Shown piece by piece: positions 8,145 to 17,430 of a stretch of DNA of 64,000 nucleotides. The translations under genes were made by a program, and so were the position numbers. The notes under the pieces are model-generated. The model saw nothing but the letters and a program-made list of their open reading frames with translations, was not told the DNA's origin and searched no databases. Each line of letters opens with the position of its first letter. Positions within the stretch are counted from its first letter, which is position 1. The stretch spans positions 186,001 to 250,000 of the forward strand of contig CAZMGB010000001.1 in NCBI GenBank assembly GCA_964565775.1. The letters run 5' to 3'. The DNA is from CAZMGB01 sp964565775. Its GTDB lineage: Bacteria > Chloroflexota > Dehalococcoidia > DSTF01 > JALHUB01.

Positions 8145-8975
8145 CTATGCCCCCGCAGCGATGCGGCCGATGATGACGATGGCCAGCCCGGCCAGCGCCA
8201 CCGTCACGAACTCCAGCGCCACCGACCGCGAGAGATTGCCGGTGAGGGAGTGGTGCGTCAGCCCCGTCGATAGGTAGAAGACGAGGAGGAGGAAGACAGC
8301 GGCCAGGAAGCCCTCGAGCGGCAGGAAGTAAAGCGCCCAACGGGCCTCAGCGATGACGAGGCCGATCGCCCCGGCGAGCGCCACCGTGCGCGCCAGGTCC
8401 GGTTCACCCTCTCGCAGCACCTCCGCCGCCAGCAGGACACTCGTAGCGCCGACGGCGAGGGCGGCCGGGATGAGGGCGACGTCGAAGCTGTAGACGGCGG
8501 CGTAGATGCCGAAGGCCGTGAGATAGGTGGCGACGTTCAGGATGAATCGGGCGGCGGGATAGGCGGGCGCCCCGACATCCACGGAGACGTACTCGGCGTA
8601 GACGGTCGCGCCCATGCCGATGGCTGCGACCACCGTCGCCACGAGTGTCCAGTAGCCGACGACCGTGTCCTCGAGGAACAGGCCCGCCGAGAGGGCAAGG
8701 AGCGTAGGCACGTACAGGTAAGGCGCAGTGTCCGAGACATCGTGGAAGTCCGCCTCCGGGTGAGAGCGGATCACCCCGTCGGTGCCCAGCGCCACCAGCC
8801 CCATCACAACCAGCAGAATCCAGGCCAGGGTGGGCTCGACCGTGAGGTAGAAGGCAAGACCGACGCCGAAGAGAACGGCCAGGACGGGGATGAGGCCGTT
8901 GCGCGGCCAGCCGGCGCTCTCGACCTCCGGCCCGCCGGGCTGCTCCTCGCCTTGCACGCTGGTCGTCGTCGCCAT
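8145..8975 (-). CDS. Multi-pass membrane protein, DUF5656-like
   Basis: 276 residues and mostly hydrophobic, with about eight membrane segments beginning at GLIPVLAVLFGVGLAFYL and ending with LEFVTVALAGLAIVIIGRIAAG. The layout and the conserved stretch VSDTAPYLYVPTLLALSAGLFL fit a family annotated as DUF5656 in Chloroflexota; that identification is from memory and moderate. No catalytic motif is evident. The ATG at 8975 is chosen because GGAAGGGGAG precedes it; the open frame runs 24 codons further without one. It is followed after 7 bases by the DUF429 gene, an operon-like spacing. Confidence 0.65.
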   Translation of the reverse strand: MATTTSVQGEEQPGGPEVESAGWPRNGLIPVLAVLFGVGLAFYLTVEPTLAWILLVVMGLVALGTDGVIRSHPEADFHDVSDTAPYLYVPTLLALSAGLFLEDTVVGYWTLVATVVAAIGMGATVYAEYVSVDVGAPAYPAARFILNVATYLTAFGIYAAVYSFDVALIPAALAVGATSVLLAAEVLREGEPDLARTVALAGAIGLVIAEARWALYFLPLEGFLAAVFLLLVFYLSTGLTHHSLTGNLSRSVALEFVTVALAGLAIVIIGRIAAGA

Positions 8976-9177
8976 GTGGCTCCCCTTCCGCCGGAGGCGG
9001 ACCCGCTTCCGGCACGAGGCGCACCCTGCCTGGGCGCCCCGCAGCAAGCCGCATTCTAGCGCCGCCCAGTGGTGCGGTCAAACGAGCCAGGCCACCATAA
9101 GCGGCCAGCGATCGGTCGGACGATGTTCGCCCCCCGCCTGATGGTCATTGACAGGATAACCCGCCCCGATCTTCGTA

Positions 9178-9199
9178 GTCGGGGTCTTCAGACCCCGAC
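9178..9199. repeat. Hairpin repeat GTCGGGGTC-TTCA-GACCCCGAC
   Basis: Perfect 9-bp stem with TTCA loop, flanked by CGTA on one side and AGGTTCGC on the other. It lies between the end of mfd and the divergent start region of the DUF5656-like gene. Copies of the same stem occur at 14520, 43203 and 58734. Confidence 0.9.
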
Positions 9200-9209
9200 A
9201 GGTTCGCTC

Positions 9210-12200
9210 TTAGCCTGCCTGCGACGCCGCCGCCAGCGACCGCTCTGCCATGGTCTCCAGCAGGGCCGACAGGGTGGAGCGCCAGCGATCGCGGAGGACG
9301 GAGACATCAAGGCGGAGCTGGGTTCGCCCCACCCACACGCCGTCGCCGACGTCACGCGGCAGCACTCCCCTGTGGAGACGGGCGCCTTCGGCCATGCGAA
9401 CCACTATTTGACCGTCCTCCCGCTGGATCGACTCGACGCCGGCCGCGCGGGCAAGCGCCCGCAGCCGCACGGCGAACAGCAGGTTCTTCACCGACGACGG
9501 CAGCGGCCCGAAGCGGTCGACCATCTCGCGCGCCAGATCGTCGGTCTCCTCCGGCCGCCGCACCTGGGACAGGCGCTGGTAGAGGGCGAGGCGCAGGTTC
9601 AGGTCGTCTACGTAGGCCTCGGGTATGTGAGCCGTGAGGGGAAGATCCATGGTCAGCGGTGGCTGGGCGGTGGCTGGTGCGGGTGGCCTCTCGCCCTTCA
9701 TTATCGCCTTCAGCCGCTCGACGGCCTCGCCCAGGAGACGGACGTAGAGGTCAAAGCCCACGGCGCCGATCTGGCCGCTTTGCTCCGCCCCCAGCAGGTT
9801 GCCGGCGCCCCGGATCTCGAGGTCCTTGAGCGCGATCTGGAAGCCGGCGCCCAGTTCGCTCGCCTCGAAGATGGTCTGGAGGCGCTTCTGGGCGGTCTCG
9901 CTCAGGGCGCGATGGCGGTCGTAGAGGAGGTAGGCGTAGGCGCGGGAGGCGCCCCTGCCGACGCGGCCTCGGAGCTGGTAGAGCTGCGCCAGCCCGAACG
10001 CGTCGGCGCGGTTGATGATGATTGTGTTCACGTTGGGGATGTCCAGCCCCGACTCGATGATGGTGGTGCAGACGAGCACGTCGATGTGGCCGGCCACGAA
10101 GTCGAGCATCGCCCGTTCCAGCACCTCCTCGGGCATCTGGCCGTGGGCGACGCCGACCTCGGCCTCGGGCACGAGGTCGCGCAGGCGTCGCGCGATCTGC
10201 TCGATGTTGTGCACTCGGTTGTGGACGAAGTAGACCTGCCCACCCCGCTCGAGCTCCCGTACGATAGCCTCGCGCACCATCTGGTCGTCGGACTCCAGGA
10301 CGTAGGTCTTGATCGGCAGCCGTTCCTCCGGAGGCGTCTCCATCGTCGACATGTCGCGGATGCCGGTGAGCGACATGTGGAGCGTCCTCGGTATCGGCGT
10401 CGCGGAGAGGGTGAGGACGTCCACCTCTCTTCGCATCTGCTTCAGCCGCTCCTTGTGGGCCACGCCGAAACGCTGCTCCTCGTCGACGATCACCAGGCCG
10501 AGGTCCTTGAAACTCACGTCCTTCTGGAGCAGGCGGTGCGTGCCGATGACGATGTCGATGCTGCCCACGGCCACGTCGGCCACCACCTGGCGCTGATCTC
10601 GCTCCGAGCGAAAGCGCGAGAGCATCTCCAGGCGCACGGGGAAGCTGGCGAGGCGCTCCTTGAAAGTCTGGTAGTGCTGCTGAGCGAGAACGGTCGTGGG
10701 CACCAGCACTGCTACCTGGCGGCCGTCGAGGACGGCTTTGAAGGCGGCGCGGATCGCCACCTCCGTCTTGCCGTAGCCCACATCGCCGCAGACGAGGCGG
10801 TCCATCGGGCGTGCGACCTCCATGTCAGCCTTCACCGCCCTCACCGCCTCGAGCTGGTCGGGCGTCTCGACATAAGGGAACGAGGCCTCGAGCTCCTGCT
10901 GCCAGGGGGTGTCAGGCGAGAACGTGTGGCCCTCCATAACCTGGCGGGCGGCGTAGAGGGCGAGGAGTTCGCGCGCCAGGTCGGCCACGGCGCGCCGCAC
11001 TCGCTCCTTGGTGCGAGACCAGTCCTGGCTGCCGAGGCGCGTCAGCGCCGGCGTGAAGTCGCCCGGCCCGACGTAGCGGCTCACGCGGTCCACCTGGTCC
11101 GTCGGCACGTAGAGCCGGTCGCCGGCGGCGTAGTGGAGCTCCATGTACTCCCGGTCGTGGCCGTCCGGCCGCAGGTTCGTGAGCCCGGCGAACCTGGCGA
11201 TTCCGTGCTCGACGTGCACCACGAAATCGCCCGGCGCCAGGTCGGCGAGGAAAGCCTCACGGTCGGCGGCGCGGCGCGGCGTCAGCCGTCGCTGCTTGGC
11301 GAAGCCGAAGATCTCAGTATCGGTGAGGAGGGTGAGGCTCTGGCTGTCGCGCAGCACCCAGCCCTTCGGGCTGAGCCCTTCGGGCTGAGCCTCAGGACGA
11401 AGCCTCAGGACGAAGCCCGCTGGCAGAGAGCCCTGCACCAGCACGATGGAGTCCCGCGGCACTGCCGCATCGCTCTCGGCTGCGGCGGTGATGCCGTCTT
11501 CGGCGAGGACTTCGGACAGTCGCGCCGACTGCTGAGTCACGGCGACCACTGCCTCGCCTCTCCGTGCTGCCTTCGCGAGCTCAGCGGCCATCACGCGCAG
11601 TCGGCCCCCATAGGAGGGCGCTGCCGAGAAGGGCAGCCGCGCTGCCGTTCGCTCGGGCGACGGCGCTAGCTCCGCATCCCCCTGCCCGGCCCAGCGCGCC
11701 AGATCGATGCGCCGCGCCGGCCGTTCCAGGAGCTCTCGCACCTGCGGCCATGCGAGGTGGGGTAGGGGCATGCCGGCGGGCAGCTCACCCCTCGATAGCT
11801 GGTCGGCCCGCACCTCCTCTGTCCGGCGGTCGTGCTCCTCCTGGACGAGGGCGAGGTCGGCCGGTTCATCGACGATGACAACGCCCCCAGGGGGAAGATG
11901 GTCGAGGAGGCTGCCTGTAGCCAGGAACGCGGTATAGAAGTAGTCGGCGTCGAAGGGCTCACCGGCGGCGAGCAGCTCCATCTCGCGCTCGAACCGGCCG
12001 CGCTCCTGGTAGTTGCACGGCGTCAGGTCGAGGGACGACAGGAAGGGTGCTGCCTCGGCGCTGGGCAGGAGCATCTCGCGGGCCGGGCCCAGGACGGCCG
12101 CGTCGGTCCTTCGCAGCGAGCGCTGAGTGTCGGGATCGAAGTAGCGGACGCTCTCCACCCGCTGGCCCAGGAGCTCGATGCGCAGGGGCGAGTCGTGCGT

Positions 12201-12785
12201 CGGTGGGAAGACATCGACAATGCCGCCGCGCCGAGCGGCCTGGCCGGGACTGTCGACCAGGCTCACGAGCTGGTAGCCGCGCCGGGCCAGCCGGCGCAGC
12301 AGCTCCTCCGGCGGCACGTCGCTGCCGATGGTGACGGTCTCGCTGCCCTGCGACAGCTCGTGCGGCGAGAGGGTGCGCTGGGCCAGGGCCTGCCCGGAAG
12401 CGACGACCACCAGCGGCGCCGGGGCTTCGTCCTCCTCGGCGAGGGCGCGGAGCACGCTCAGGCGCTGGCTCAGGGTTGTGGGGTCGATGGCGATGCGCTC
12501 GTAGGGGAGCGACTCCCGCTCGGGAAAGAGGAGCACGCGGCTGTCGTCGCCCAGCCAGGAGGCCAGCTCCTCGGCCAGCGAGCGCGCGTGCTGGGGTCGC
12601 GGCGCGATGACGACGGCGGGCACCCATGCGTCAGCGTTGCGGGCGAGGGCCGCTATGACGCAGGCCTTGGCGCCGTCGGGCACGCCGAGAACGAGCCGCT
12701 CTCCGGCCGACGGAGCGCCGGTGAGGTGGCCCAGCGCGGGCTCGACGACCGCCTCGACAGCGGGAAGGAGACCGGATAGGTCCAT
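9210..12785 (-). CDS. mfd: Transcription-repair coupling factor Mfd
   Basis: About 1190 residues, full length for Mfd, which displaces stalled RNA polymerase with ATP and recruits UvrA for strand-specific excision repair. Order of domains: UvrB-like N-terminal part (SLPYERIAIDPTTLSQRL, RRGGIVDVFPP), the CarD-like polymerase-interacting domain (LAPGDFVVHVEHGIARF), the RecG-like translocase with Walker A GDVGYGKTEVAIRAAF and the DEEQRFG box, helicase motif QLRGRVGRG, and the C-terminal TRCF regulatory domain. The ATG at 12785 has CGGAGG upstream and starts MDLSGLLPAV; the frame continues ten codons to a GTG. A repeat-derived insertion interrupts the protein around residues 457-474. Confidence 0.96.
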   Translation of the reverse strand: MDLSGLLPAVEAVVEPALGHLTGAPSAGERLVLGVPDGAKACVIAALARNADAWVPAVVIAPRPQHARSLAEELASWLGDDSRVLLFPERESLPYERIAIDPTTLSQRLSVLRALAEEDEAPAPLVVVASGQALAQRTLSPHELSQGSETVTIGSDVPPEELLRRLARRGYQLVSLVDSPGQAARRGGIVDVFPPTHDSPLRIELLGQRVESVRYFDPDTQRSLRRTDAAVLGPAREMLLPSAEAAPFLSSLDLTPCNYQERGRFEREMELLAAGEPFDADYFYTAFLATGSLLDHLPPGGVVIVDEPADLALVQEEHDRRTEEVRADQLSRGELPAGMPLPHLAWPQVRELLERPARRIDLARWAGQGDAELAPSPERTAARLPFSAAPSYGGRLRVMAAELAKAARRGEAVVAVTQQSARLSEVLAEDGITAAAESDAAVPRDSIVLVQGSLPAGFVLRLRPEAQPEGLSPKGWVLRDSQSLTLLTDTEIFGFAKQRRLTPRRAADREAFLADLAPGDFVVHVEHGIARFAGLTNLRPDGHDREYMELHYAAGDRLYVPTDQVDRVSRYVGPGDFTPALTRLGSQDWSRTKERVRRAVADLARELLALYAARQVMEGHTFSPDTPWQQELEASFPYVETPDQLEAVRAVKADMEVARPMDRLVCGDVGYGKTEVAIRAAFKAVLDGRQVAVLVPTTVLAQQHYQTFKERLASFPVRLEMLSRFRSERDQRQVVADVAVGSIDIVIGTHRLLQKDVSFKDLGLVIVDEEQRFGVAHKERLKQMRREVDVLTLSATPIPRTLHMSLTGIRDMSTMETPPEERLPIKTYVLESDDQMVREAIVRELERGGQVYFVHNRVHNIEQIARRLRDLVPEAEVGVAHGQMPEEVLERAMLDFVAGHIDVLVCTTIIESGLDIPNVNTIIINRADAFGLAQLYQLRGRVGRGASRAYAYLLYDRHRALSETAQKRLQTIFEASELGAGFQIALKDLEIRGAGNLLGAEQSGQIGAVGFDLYVRLLGEAVERLKAIMKGERPPAPATAQPPLTMDLPLTAHIPEAYVDDLNLRLALYQRLSQVRRPEETDDLAREMVDRFGPLPSSVKNLLFAVRLRALARAAGVESIQREDGQIVVRMAEGARLHRGVLPRDVGDGVWVGRTQLRLDVSVLRDRWRSTLSALLETMAERSLAAASQAG
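11362..11415. repeat. Palindromic tandem repeat inside mfd
   Basis: Two tandem 14-mers CCCTTCGGGCTGAG (11362-11375, 11376-11389) are followed by two tandem 13-mers CCTCAGGACGAAG (11390-11402, 11403-11415). The 54 bases are 18 codons and keep the frame, adding roughly LRLRPEAQPEGLSPK between SLPAGFVL and GWVLRD. This is REP-type DNA (CTGAGGCTCAGCCCGAAGGG pattern) carried within a coding sequence. Confidence 0.8.
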
Positions 12786-12914
12786 GACAGGCGGTGCCTC
12801 CGACTCCAACACCAAAACGGGCTGGCCCTGAGAGACCAGCCCTCCGAATCAGTATTGTACCAGCGGTCATCATGCGCGGCAACGGCTAGGCTTCGGCCCT
12901 GCGCGGCGTCGCCA

Positions 12915-13505
12915 TCAGCCGAAGGTGGCCTTGCGGGCCCGCTCGTAGTCCTCGGGCGAATTGATGTCCAGCAGCACCAGCGGGCTATCGAACGGCACCT
13001 CTTGAACCTGCCGGGCGTGCCGGCGCATCACCTCTCGCAGGCCGAGCGTCTCCTCCCTCACCGCCGCTAGCTCCGGGATGAGGGAGCCGTCGAAGATGGG
13101 CGGGTGGCCGCGGCGGCCCTGGTAGGAGGGAACGGTGATGAGGCCGCCGCCCTGACGGTGCGCCGTTACGAGCCTGTCGATGAGGTGGGCGGGCCGGGGC
13201 TGGTCGACGGCCAGGATGAGGACCGCCTCCGTATCCGGGGCCAGGGCTCGCACTCCGGCGCGCACGGAGCCGGCGCGGCCCTCTCGGTAGTCCGCGTTCG
13301 TCACCAGCAGAGCGTCGGGGTTGCGGATGCGGCGTCGCACACTCTCCGCCTCATGCCCGAGGACGACGACCACCTTCTCGACCTTGCCGGCCTTGAGCTG
13401 CGCCAGCTCGTACTCGATGAGCGTGGCGTCGCCCCAGGGGAGGAGCGGCTTGGGCGAGCCCATGCGGGCGGACTCACCGGCGGCGAGCAGGACAGCGCTG
13501 ATCAT
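12915..13505 (-). CDS. MocA/MobA-like nucleotidyltransferase (molybdenum cofactor cytidylyltransferase type)
   Basis: 196-residue Rossmann-like NTP transferase. The nucleotide-binding N-terminus is LLAAGESARMGSPKPLLPWG, followed by the metal-binding aspartate in ILAVDQPRP and a GRRGHPPIF motif near residue 130, all typical of MocA, which attaches CMP to molybdopterin to form the cofactor used by the xanthine dehydrogenase family. It lies downstream, on the same strand, of a three-subunit molybdenum hydroxylase (14652-18336), which supports MCD formation over MGD. A MobA or unrelated sugar-phosphate role cannot be fully excluded. Confidence 0.82.
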   Translation of the reverse strand: MISAVLLAAGESARMGSPKPLLPWGDATLIEYELAQLKAGKVEKVVVVLGHEAESVRRRIRNPDALLVTNADYREGRAGSVRAGVRALAPDTEAVLILAVDQPRPAHLIDRLVTAHRQGGGLITVPSYQGRRGHPPIFDGSLIPELAAVREETLGLREVMRRHARQVQEVPFDSPLVLLDINSPEDYERARKATFG

Positions 13506-13515
13506 GCCGGTGGGA

Positions 13516-14382
13516 CTAGCTCACCTGGAATAGCTTTTCGAATCGGGCGAGAAGGCCGAATTTCGTGGGCCTGCCCCTGATACGCAGGTGCCGAGTGAAA
13601 AGTGCACGGGCCGGATTCAGCTCCTTCGTTTGCAGGTCCAGCCAGTCGCGCGGCTTCAGGCGCATCTCGATGTCCCGTCGTTCTGAGGGTCCCGGGCGGG
13701 AACCGCACCCGGCACCGTCGATCTCGATGATCCACTGACCGCCGCCTTCCCCGAGGAAGGTGAAAACGTAGGTGGCACGCAGGTCGCCGCCGCGCTCGGG
13801 CCAGTACATGGACGGCAGCAGGGCGAACACCCGGCCGAGGAGGTCGTGCATCTCCTCGGGCGAGCACAGGTCTGCCCAGTGGGGAAGCGACCTGCGCTTG
13901 CGGATGCAGCGGCGGATGTCCTGGTAGTGCAGGGGCAGGTGGGCGTAGCCCATCGTGAACAGGTCGCCGAGGGCCGGCTGCCCCGAGAGGCCGGGATGAT
14001 GGACGCGCTTCGCCAGGTCGGCGTCGCTGAGGGGCTCAAGCATATGCATGTTCTCGTCGAAGACCGCCCTGAAGCGCTGGATGAGCTCCTGGACGGGCAT
14101 GGGGCGCGTCTCCTGCACGTTCCGCTCATTGAACTCGTCGATAGCGCTACGTTCGCTGAAGCCCGGGATCTCCACCGGCTGGCCGGCCAGATTCAGGGAG
14201 ACGGCTATGTTTTGCTCTCGCTCCTGCGAGGTGACCAGGTGGCCGAGGTAGTCCTTCGCCGTCCAGCCGCCCCGTTCGACGCTCGACCGCCAGTCGTCCA
14301 TGCCGAGCTGCCGGAACATGTCGAGGCAGCGCTGCACCGCACCTGAGTAGTACTTCTGGAGGGATTCCTTGTCACCTGCCAT
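13516..14382 (-). CDS. DinB/maleylpyruvate-isomerase-type protein with C-terminal SCP2-like domain
   Basis: 288 residues. The first ~150 form a DinB-like four-helix bundle (GGWTAKDYLGHLVTSQERE, with histidines in the GHL and the later YAHLPLHYQDIRR positions where the family holds a metal). The last ~110 (YVFTFLGEGGGQWIIEIDG onwards, DWLDLQTKELNPARALFT) look like an SCP2 sterol-carrier domain, a pairing known in mycothiol-dependent maleylpyruvate isomerases. Substrate unknown. The ATG at 14382 is preferred because AGGAGG lies 8 bases upstream. It precedes the MocA-like gene by 10 bases, so the two are co-transcribed. Confidence 0.65.
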   Translation of the reverse strand: MAGDKESLQKYYSGAVQRCLDMFRQLGMDDWRSSVERGGWTAKDYLGHLVTSQEREQNIAVSLNLAGQPVEIPGFSERSAIDEFNERNVQETRPMPVQELIQRFRAVFDENMHMLEPLSDADLAKRVHHPGLSGQPALGDLFTMGYAHLPLHYQDIRRCIRKRRSLPHWADLCSPEEMHDLLGRVFALLPSMYWPERGGDLRATYVFTFLGEGGGQWIIEIDGAGCGSRPGPSERRDIEMRLKPRDWLDLQTKELNPARALFTRHLRIRGRPTKFGLLARFEKLFQVS

Positions 14383-14519
14383 GTCGACGGCCTCCTGTGC
14401 GCCGCGTCGCACGACGAACCTCTACATCGCATCGTGGCCACGGCAGCACTCTGGTAATACCGTGGGGGCAGAGCACCCGCTCGTTAACAGAACAACCCGA
14501 CAGAGCTCGTTCTTCGTAG

Positions 14520-14541
14520 GTCGGGGTCTTGAGACCCCGAC
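14520..14541. repeat. Hairpin repeat GTCGGGGTC-TTGA-GACCCCGAC
   Basis: Perfect 9-bp stem and TTGA loop, flanked by CGTAG upstream and ATGTTCGCT downstream, the same flanks as the copy at 9178. Confidence 0.9.
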
Positions 14542-14562
14542 ATGTTCGCTGCCTGGCCCCCC

Positions 14563-14580
14563 GCCAGCCTGAAGGCTGGC
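14563..14580. repeat. Hairpin repeat GCCAGCC-TGAA-GGCTGGC
   Basis: Perfect 7-bp stem with TGAA loop followed by CTTCGGAG. Same element as 58623-58640 and 61674-61691. Confidence 0.9.
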
Positions 14581-14651
14581 CTTCGGAGATTTGCCCACTC
14601 AGTGCGTCGGTTCGCTGTCTCAACGACCATGAGGCCTGTCCCTGTAATTGA

Positions 14652-16943
14652 CTAGTCTGTGATCTTGCCCAGGGCGCGAAGCACCCGCTCGGGCGTGATC
14701 GGGATCTCCGTCAGCCGCGCACCGACCGCGTCGAAGACGGCGTTGGCGATCGCGGCGCTGGTAGGCACGATCGGCGGCTCGCCGACGCCACGAGCGCCAT
14801 ACGGTCCGTCCTCCGACGGCACTTCCACGATGAGGCTCTCGATCGGCGGCGCGTCGGCGGCCGTGGGCATTCGGTAGTCGAGGAGGCCCGGGTTAAGCAG
14901 CCGCCCCCGCTCGTCGTATAGCATCTCTTCGAAGAGGCCGAGGCCGATGCCGTGGGCGGCGCCCCCCTCCATCTGGCCCGCGACGGACATCGGGTTGATG
15001 GCGAACCCCACGTCCTGGGCCGCGACGTGTCGCAGCACGGCGACGTTTCCCGTCTCCGGGTCCACCTCCACTTCGACGACCTGGGCGCTGAAGCCGGGCG
15101 CCTGCCTGCGGGCGCTGATACGGCCGCGGCCGACGACGGGCGGGTGCTGGGCACCGAAGGCCGTGGACATGCGAGCCAGCCGGAGGAGGCTGAGCGACCT
15201 GTCCGGCGAATCCTTCACGCGGACCTCACCCGCCGCCATCTCCAGCTCCTCCGCCTTTGCCTCCAGCCGCTCGCTGGCGATCGCCAGGACCTGTTCGCGC
15301 GCTTCCTGTGCGGCAGCCCTGACCGCTCGACCCACCGTAAACAGGGTCTTGCTGCCGCTGGTCATGCCGCCAAAGGGCGCCGTCGCGGTGTCGGCGGTAG
15401 TGACGTGGATGCGGTCGAGGGGCTGGCCGAGCTCCTCGGCGGCGATCTGGGCGAACGAGGTGTTGGTTCCGGTGATATCGTTGGCGCCTACGGTGACGTT
15501 GAATGTGCCGTCGCCGTTGAGGGAGACGGTGGCGGCGGCGGGCTGGAGGCCGCCAAGCCAGCCGCCGCTGGCAAGCCCGATGCCCCTTCGCTTCCCGTCG
15601 ATGTCCCGTTCGATCTGGTCGCGCTGCTGCCAGAGGTCAGTCTCGCGCACTCGCTCCAAACACTCCTTGAGCCCGATGCGGCTGTAGGGGATGTCGCTGG
15701 GCAGGGGGTCGCCTTCCTGGACGGCGTTCTTTAGGCGTATTTCCAGCGGGTCGAGTCCCAACCGGCGCGACATGACGTCCATCTGGCTCTCGAGGGCGAA
15801 AGCGATCTGGGGAGTGCCGGGGGCGCGCAGGGCGCCGACGCTGACCTTGTTCGTGAGCACCTCGTAGGATGAGATGTCCAGGTTCGGGCAGCGATAGAAG
15901 CCGCCGATGAGGATGGCGGCGATCGCGGCTGGGGCCCCCGGGTAAGCGCCGCTGTCGAAGATGAGTCTTGCTCGCAGGGCGGTGAGGCTGCCGTCCTTGC
16001 TCATGCCCGTCTTCAGCTCCACCACGGCCTGAGGCGAGGGATTGGCGGCCGCGAGGTCCTCGGCACGCGTAAGAGCGAGCTTGAGCGGCCTCTTGACGAT
16101 GAAAGCCAGGGCGGCGCAGAGGACCGCCGTGAGGGCGATCTTGCCGCCGAAGCCGCCACCCAACTCCATGCCGATTACACGCACCTTGGTCTCAGGGAAT
16201 CGCAGGATCTTCGAGATCTGGTCGCGGACGAAGAACTGGCCCTGTGTGCCGGTCCACACGGTGAGTTCGCCGCTGGCCGCGTCGTAGTCAGCGACGCTGA
16301 CGTGGGGCTCGATGTAGCCCTGGTGGGTGACCGCCGTGCGCCAGGTGTTCTCGACCACCACGTCGGCCTCGGCGAAGCCCTCCTCGACGTCGCCCCGCGC
16401 AAAGCGGAGCTGAGAGGAGATGTTGCTGGGCTTTTCCTGTGCCGCGTCGTACTCAATGTCAACGGTGGCGTGGCCCCGGGCCTCCGACCGGTCCACGTCG
16501 CCGAGGGGACTGCGGGCCAGGGGCGAGCCCTCCCGCATGGCCTCGATAGGGTCGAGGACGGCGGGCAGCTCTTCGTAGTCGACCTGCACCAGGTCGCGCG
16601 CCTCCTCAGCGGTGGCCTCGTCGCGGGCGACGACGGCGACCACGGGCTCGCCGACGAAGACCACCTCGTCGGCGGCCAGCAGCACCTCGTCCCGGTTCGA
16701 GCGCGAGGGCTCCCGGGGCGGAGGCAGGTCCGGGGCAGTTATGACCGCCTCGACGCCTTCGACCCCGCGCGCCCGCGACGTGTCGATGCCGCGGATGCGG
16801 GCGTGGGCATAAGGGCTTCGCACAAGCTTGACGTGGAGCATGCCGGGCAGTGACACGTCCGCCGTGTAGACGGTGCGGCCCGTGACCTTGCCCGCGCCCT
16901 CCACCCGCGTCACGGGTCTGCCCACCATTCGATACTCTGGCAT
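14652..16943 (-). CDS. Molybdenum hydroxylase large subunit (xanthine dehydrogenase family, CoxL/XdhA-like)
   Basis: 763 residues; binds the molybdopterin cofactor and hydroxylates an unknown carbon substrate using water. The N-terminal domain starts VGRPVTRVEGAGKVTGRTVY. The Mo-binding part has MELGGGFGGKIALTA, the cofactor loop VSVGALRAPGTPQ, the glutamine-containing VTVGANDITGTNTSFAQI, and the catalytic glutamate in ARGVGEPPIVPTSAAIANA. The AYRCSFR loop of true form-I CO dehydrogenase is absent, so aerobic CO oxidation is not supported; a purine, aldehyde or aromatic substrate is more likely. It is the third gene of a FAD, 2Fe-2S, Mo operon and starts 9 bases after the Fe-S gene ends. Confidence 0.92.
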   Translation of the reverse strand: MPEYRMVGRPVTRVEGAGKVTGRTVYTADVSLPGMLHVKLVRSPYAHARIRGIDTSRARGVEGVEAVITAPDLPPPREPSRSNRDEVLLAADEVVFVGEPVVAVVARDEATAEEARDLVQVDYEELPAVLDPIEAMREGSPLARSPLGDVDRSEARGHATVDIEYDAAQEKPSNISSQLRFARGDVEEGFAEADVVVENTWRTAVTHQGYIEPHVSVADYDAASGELTVWTGTQGQFFVRDQISKILRFPETKVRVIGMELGGGFGGKIALTAVLCAALAFIVKRPLKLALTRAEDLAAANPSPQAVVELKTGMSKDGSLTALRARLIFDSGAYPGAPAAIAAILIGGFYRCPNLDISSYEVLTNKVSVGALRAPGTPQIAFALESQMDVMSRRLGLDPLEIRLKNAVQEGDPLPSDIPYSRIGLKECLERVRETDLWQQRDQIERDIDGKRRGIGLASGGWLGGLQPAAATVSLNGDGTFNVTVGANDITGTNTSFAQIAAEELGQPLDRIHVTTADTATAPFGGMTSGSKTLFTVGRAVRAAAQEAREQVLAIASERLEAKAEELEMAAGEVRVKDSPDRSLSLLRLARMSTAFGAQHPPVVGRGRISARRQAPGFSAQVVEVEVDPETGNVAVLRHVAAQDVGFAINPMSVAGQMEGGAAHGIGLGLFEEMLYDERGRLLNPGLLDYRMPTAADAPPIESLIVEVPSEDGPYGARGVGEPPIVPTSAAIANAVFDAVGARLTEIPITPERVLRALGKITD

Positions 16944-16952
16944 CGGCGCTCC

Positions 16953-17426
16953 TTACTCGGAGATCTGGTCGGCGGCGGCCGCTATCGCCTCGACGATCTT
17001 GGTGTAGCCCGTGCAGCGGCAGAGGTTGCCCGCTATCGCCATGCGGATCTCCGCCTCGCTCGGACGGGGACTGCGGTCCAGGAGGGCCTTCGCGGCCAGG
17101 ATCACGCCCGGGGTGCAGAAGCCGCACTGTACGGCGCCGTGGTCGATGAACGCCTGCTGAAGGGGATGGAGCCGGCCGTCCCTGGCGAGCCCTTCGATGG
17201 TGAGGATCTCGCAGCCGTCGGCCTCCGGGGCGAGCATCAGGCAGGAGGTGACGAGGCGGCCGTCGACGATGAGGGTGCAGGCGCCGCAATCGCCGGTGCC
17301 GCAGCCCTCCTTCGCACCCGTCAGGCGGAGGTCCTCGCGCACGACTTCCAGGAGAGTGCGGTGCGGCTCGACGGACAGCTCGTACGCCTCGCCGTTCACG
17401 CGAAATCTCACGTCCACTCTGCCCAT
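16953..17426 (-). CDS. Molybdenum hydroxylase 2Fe-2S subunit (CoxS/XdhC-like)
   Basis: 157 residues carrying two 2Fe-2S clusters. The plant-ferredoxin-like cluster is GCGTGDCGACTLIVDG and further C; the second is CGFCTPGVILAAKALL with the later NLCRCTGYTKIVEAI. These four cysteine pairs are all present. It relays electrons from the Mo site to FAD. The ATG at 17426 directly follows the stop of the FAD subunit (five bases apart) and gives the normal N-terminus GRVDVRFRVNGE; the upstream in-frame extension overlaps that gene and is not needed. Confidence 0.95.
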   Translation of the reverse strand: MGRVDVRFRVNGEAYELSVEPHRTLLEVVREDLRLTGAKEGCGTGDCGACTLIVDGRLVTSCLMLAPEADGCEILTIEGLARDGRLHPLQQAFIDHGAVQCGFCTPGVILAAKALLDRSPRPSEAEIRMAIAGNLCRCTGYTKIVEAIAAAADQISE

Positions 17427-17430
17427 ATGA

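Larger units (their letters stand above)
14413..14651. other. Intergenic region with two dispersed hairpin repeats
   Basis: 239 bases between the molybdenum subunit gene and the DinB/SCP2 gene. No gene is seen. It holds the GTCGGGGTC hairpin (14520-14541), the GCCAGCC hairpin (14563-14580) and a further stretch, CTTCGGAGATTT to CAACGACCATGAGGCC, that partly recurs near 58665-58715. Confidence 0.6.

Noticed and set aside
9069..11669. 866-residue plus-strand frame
   Set aside because: Runs antisense through mfd; low-complexity composition and no ribosome site.
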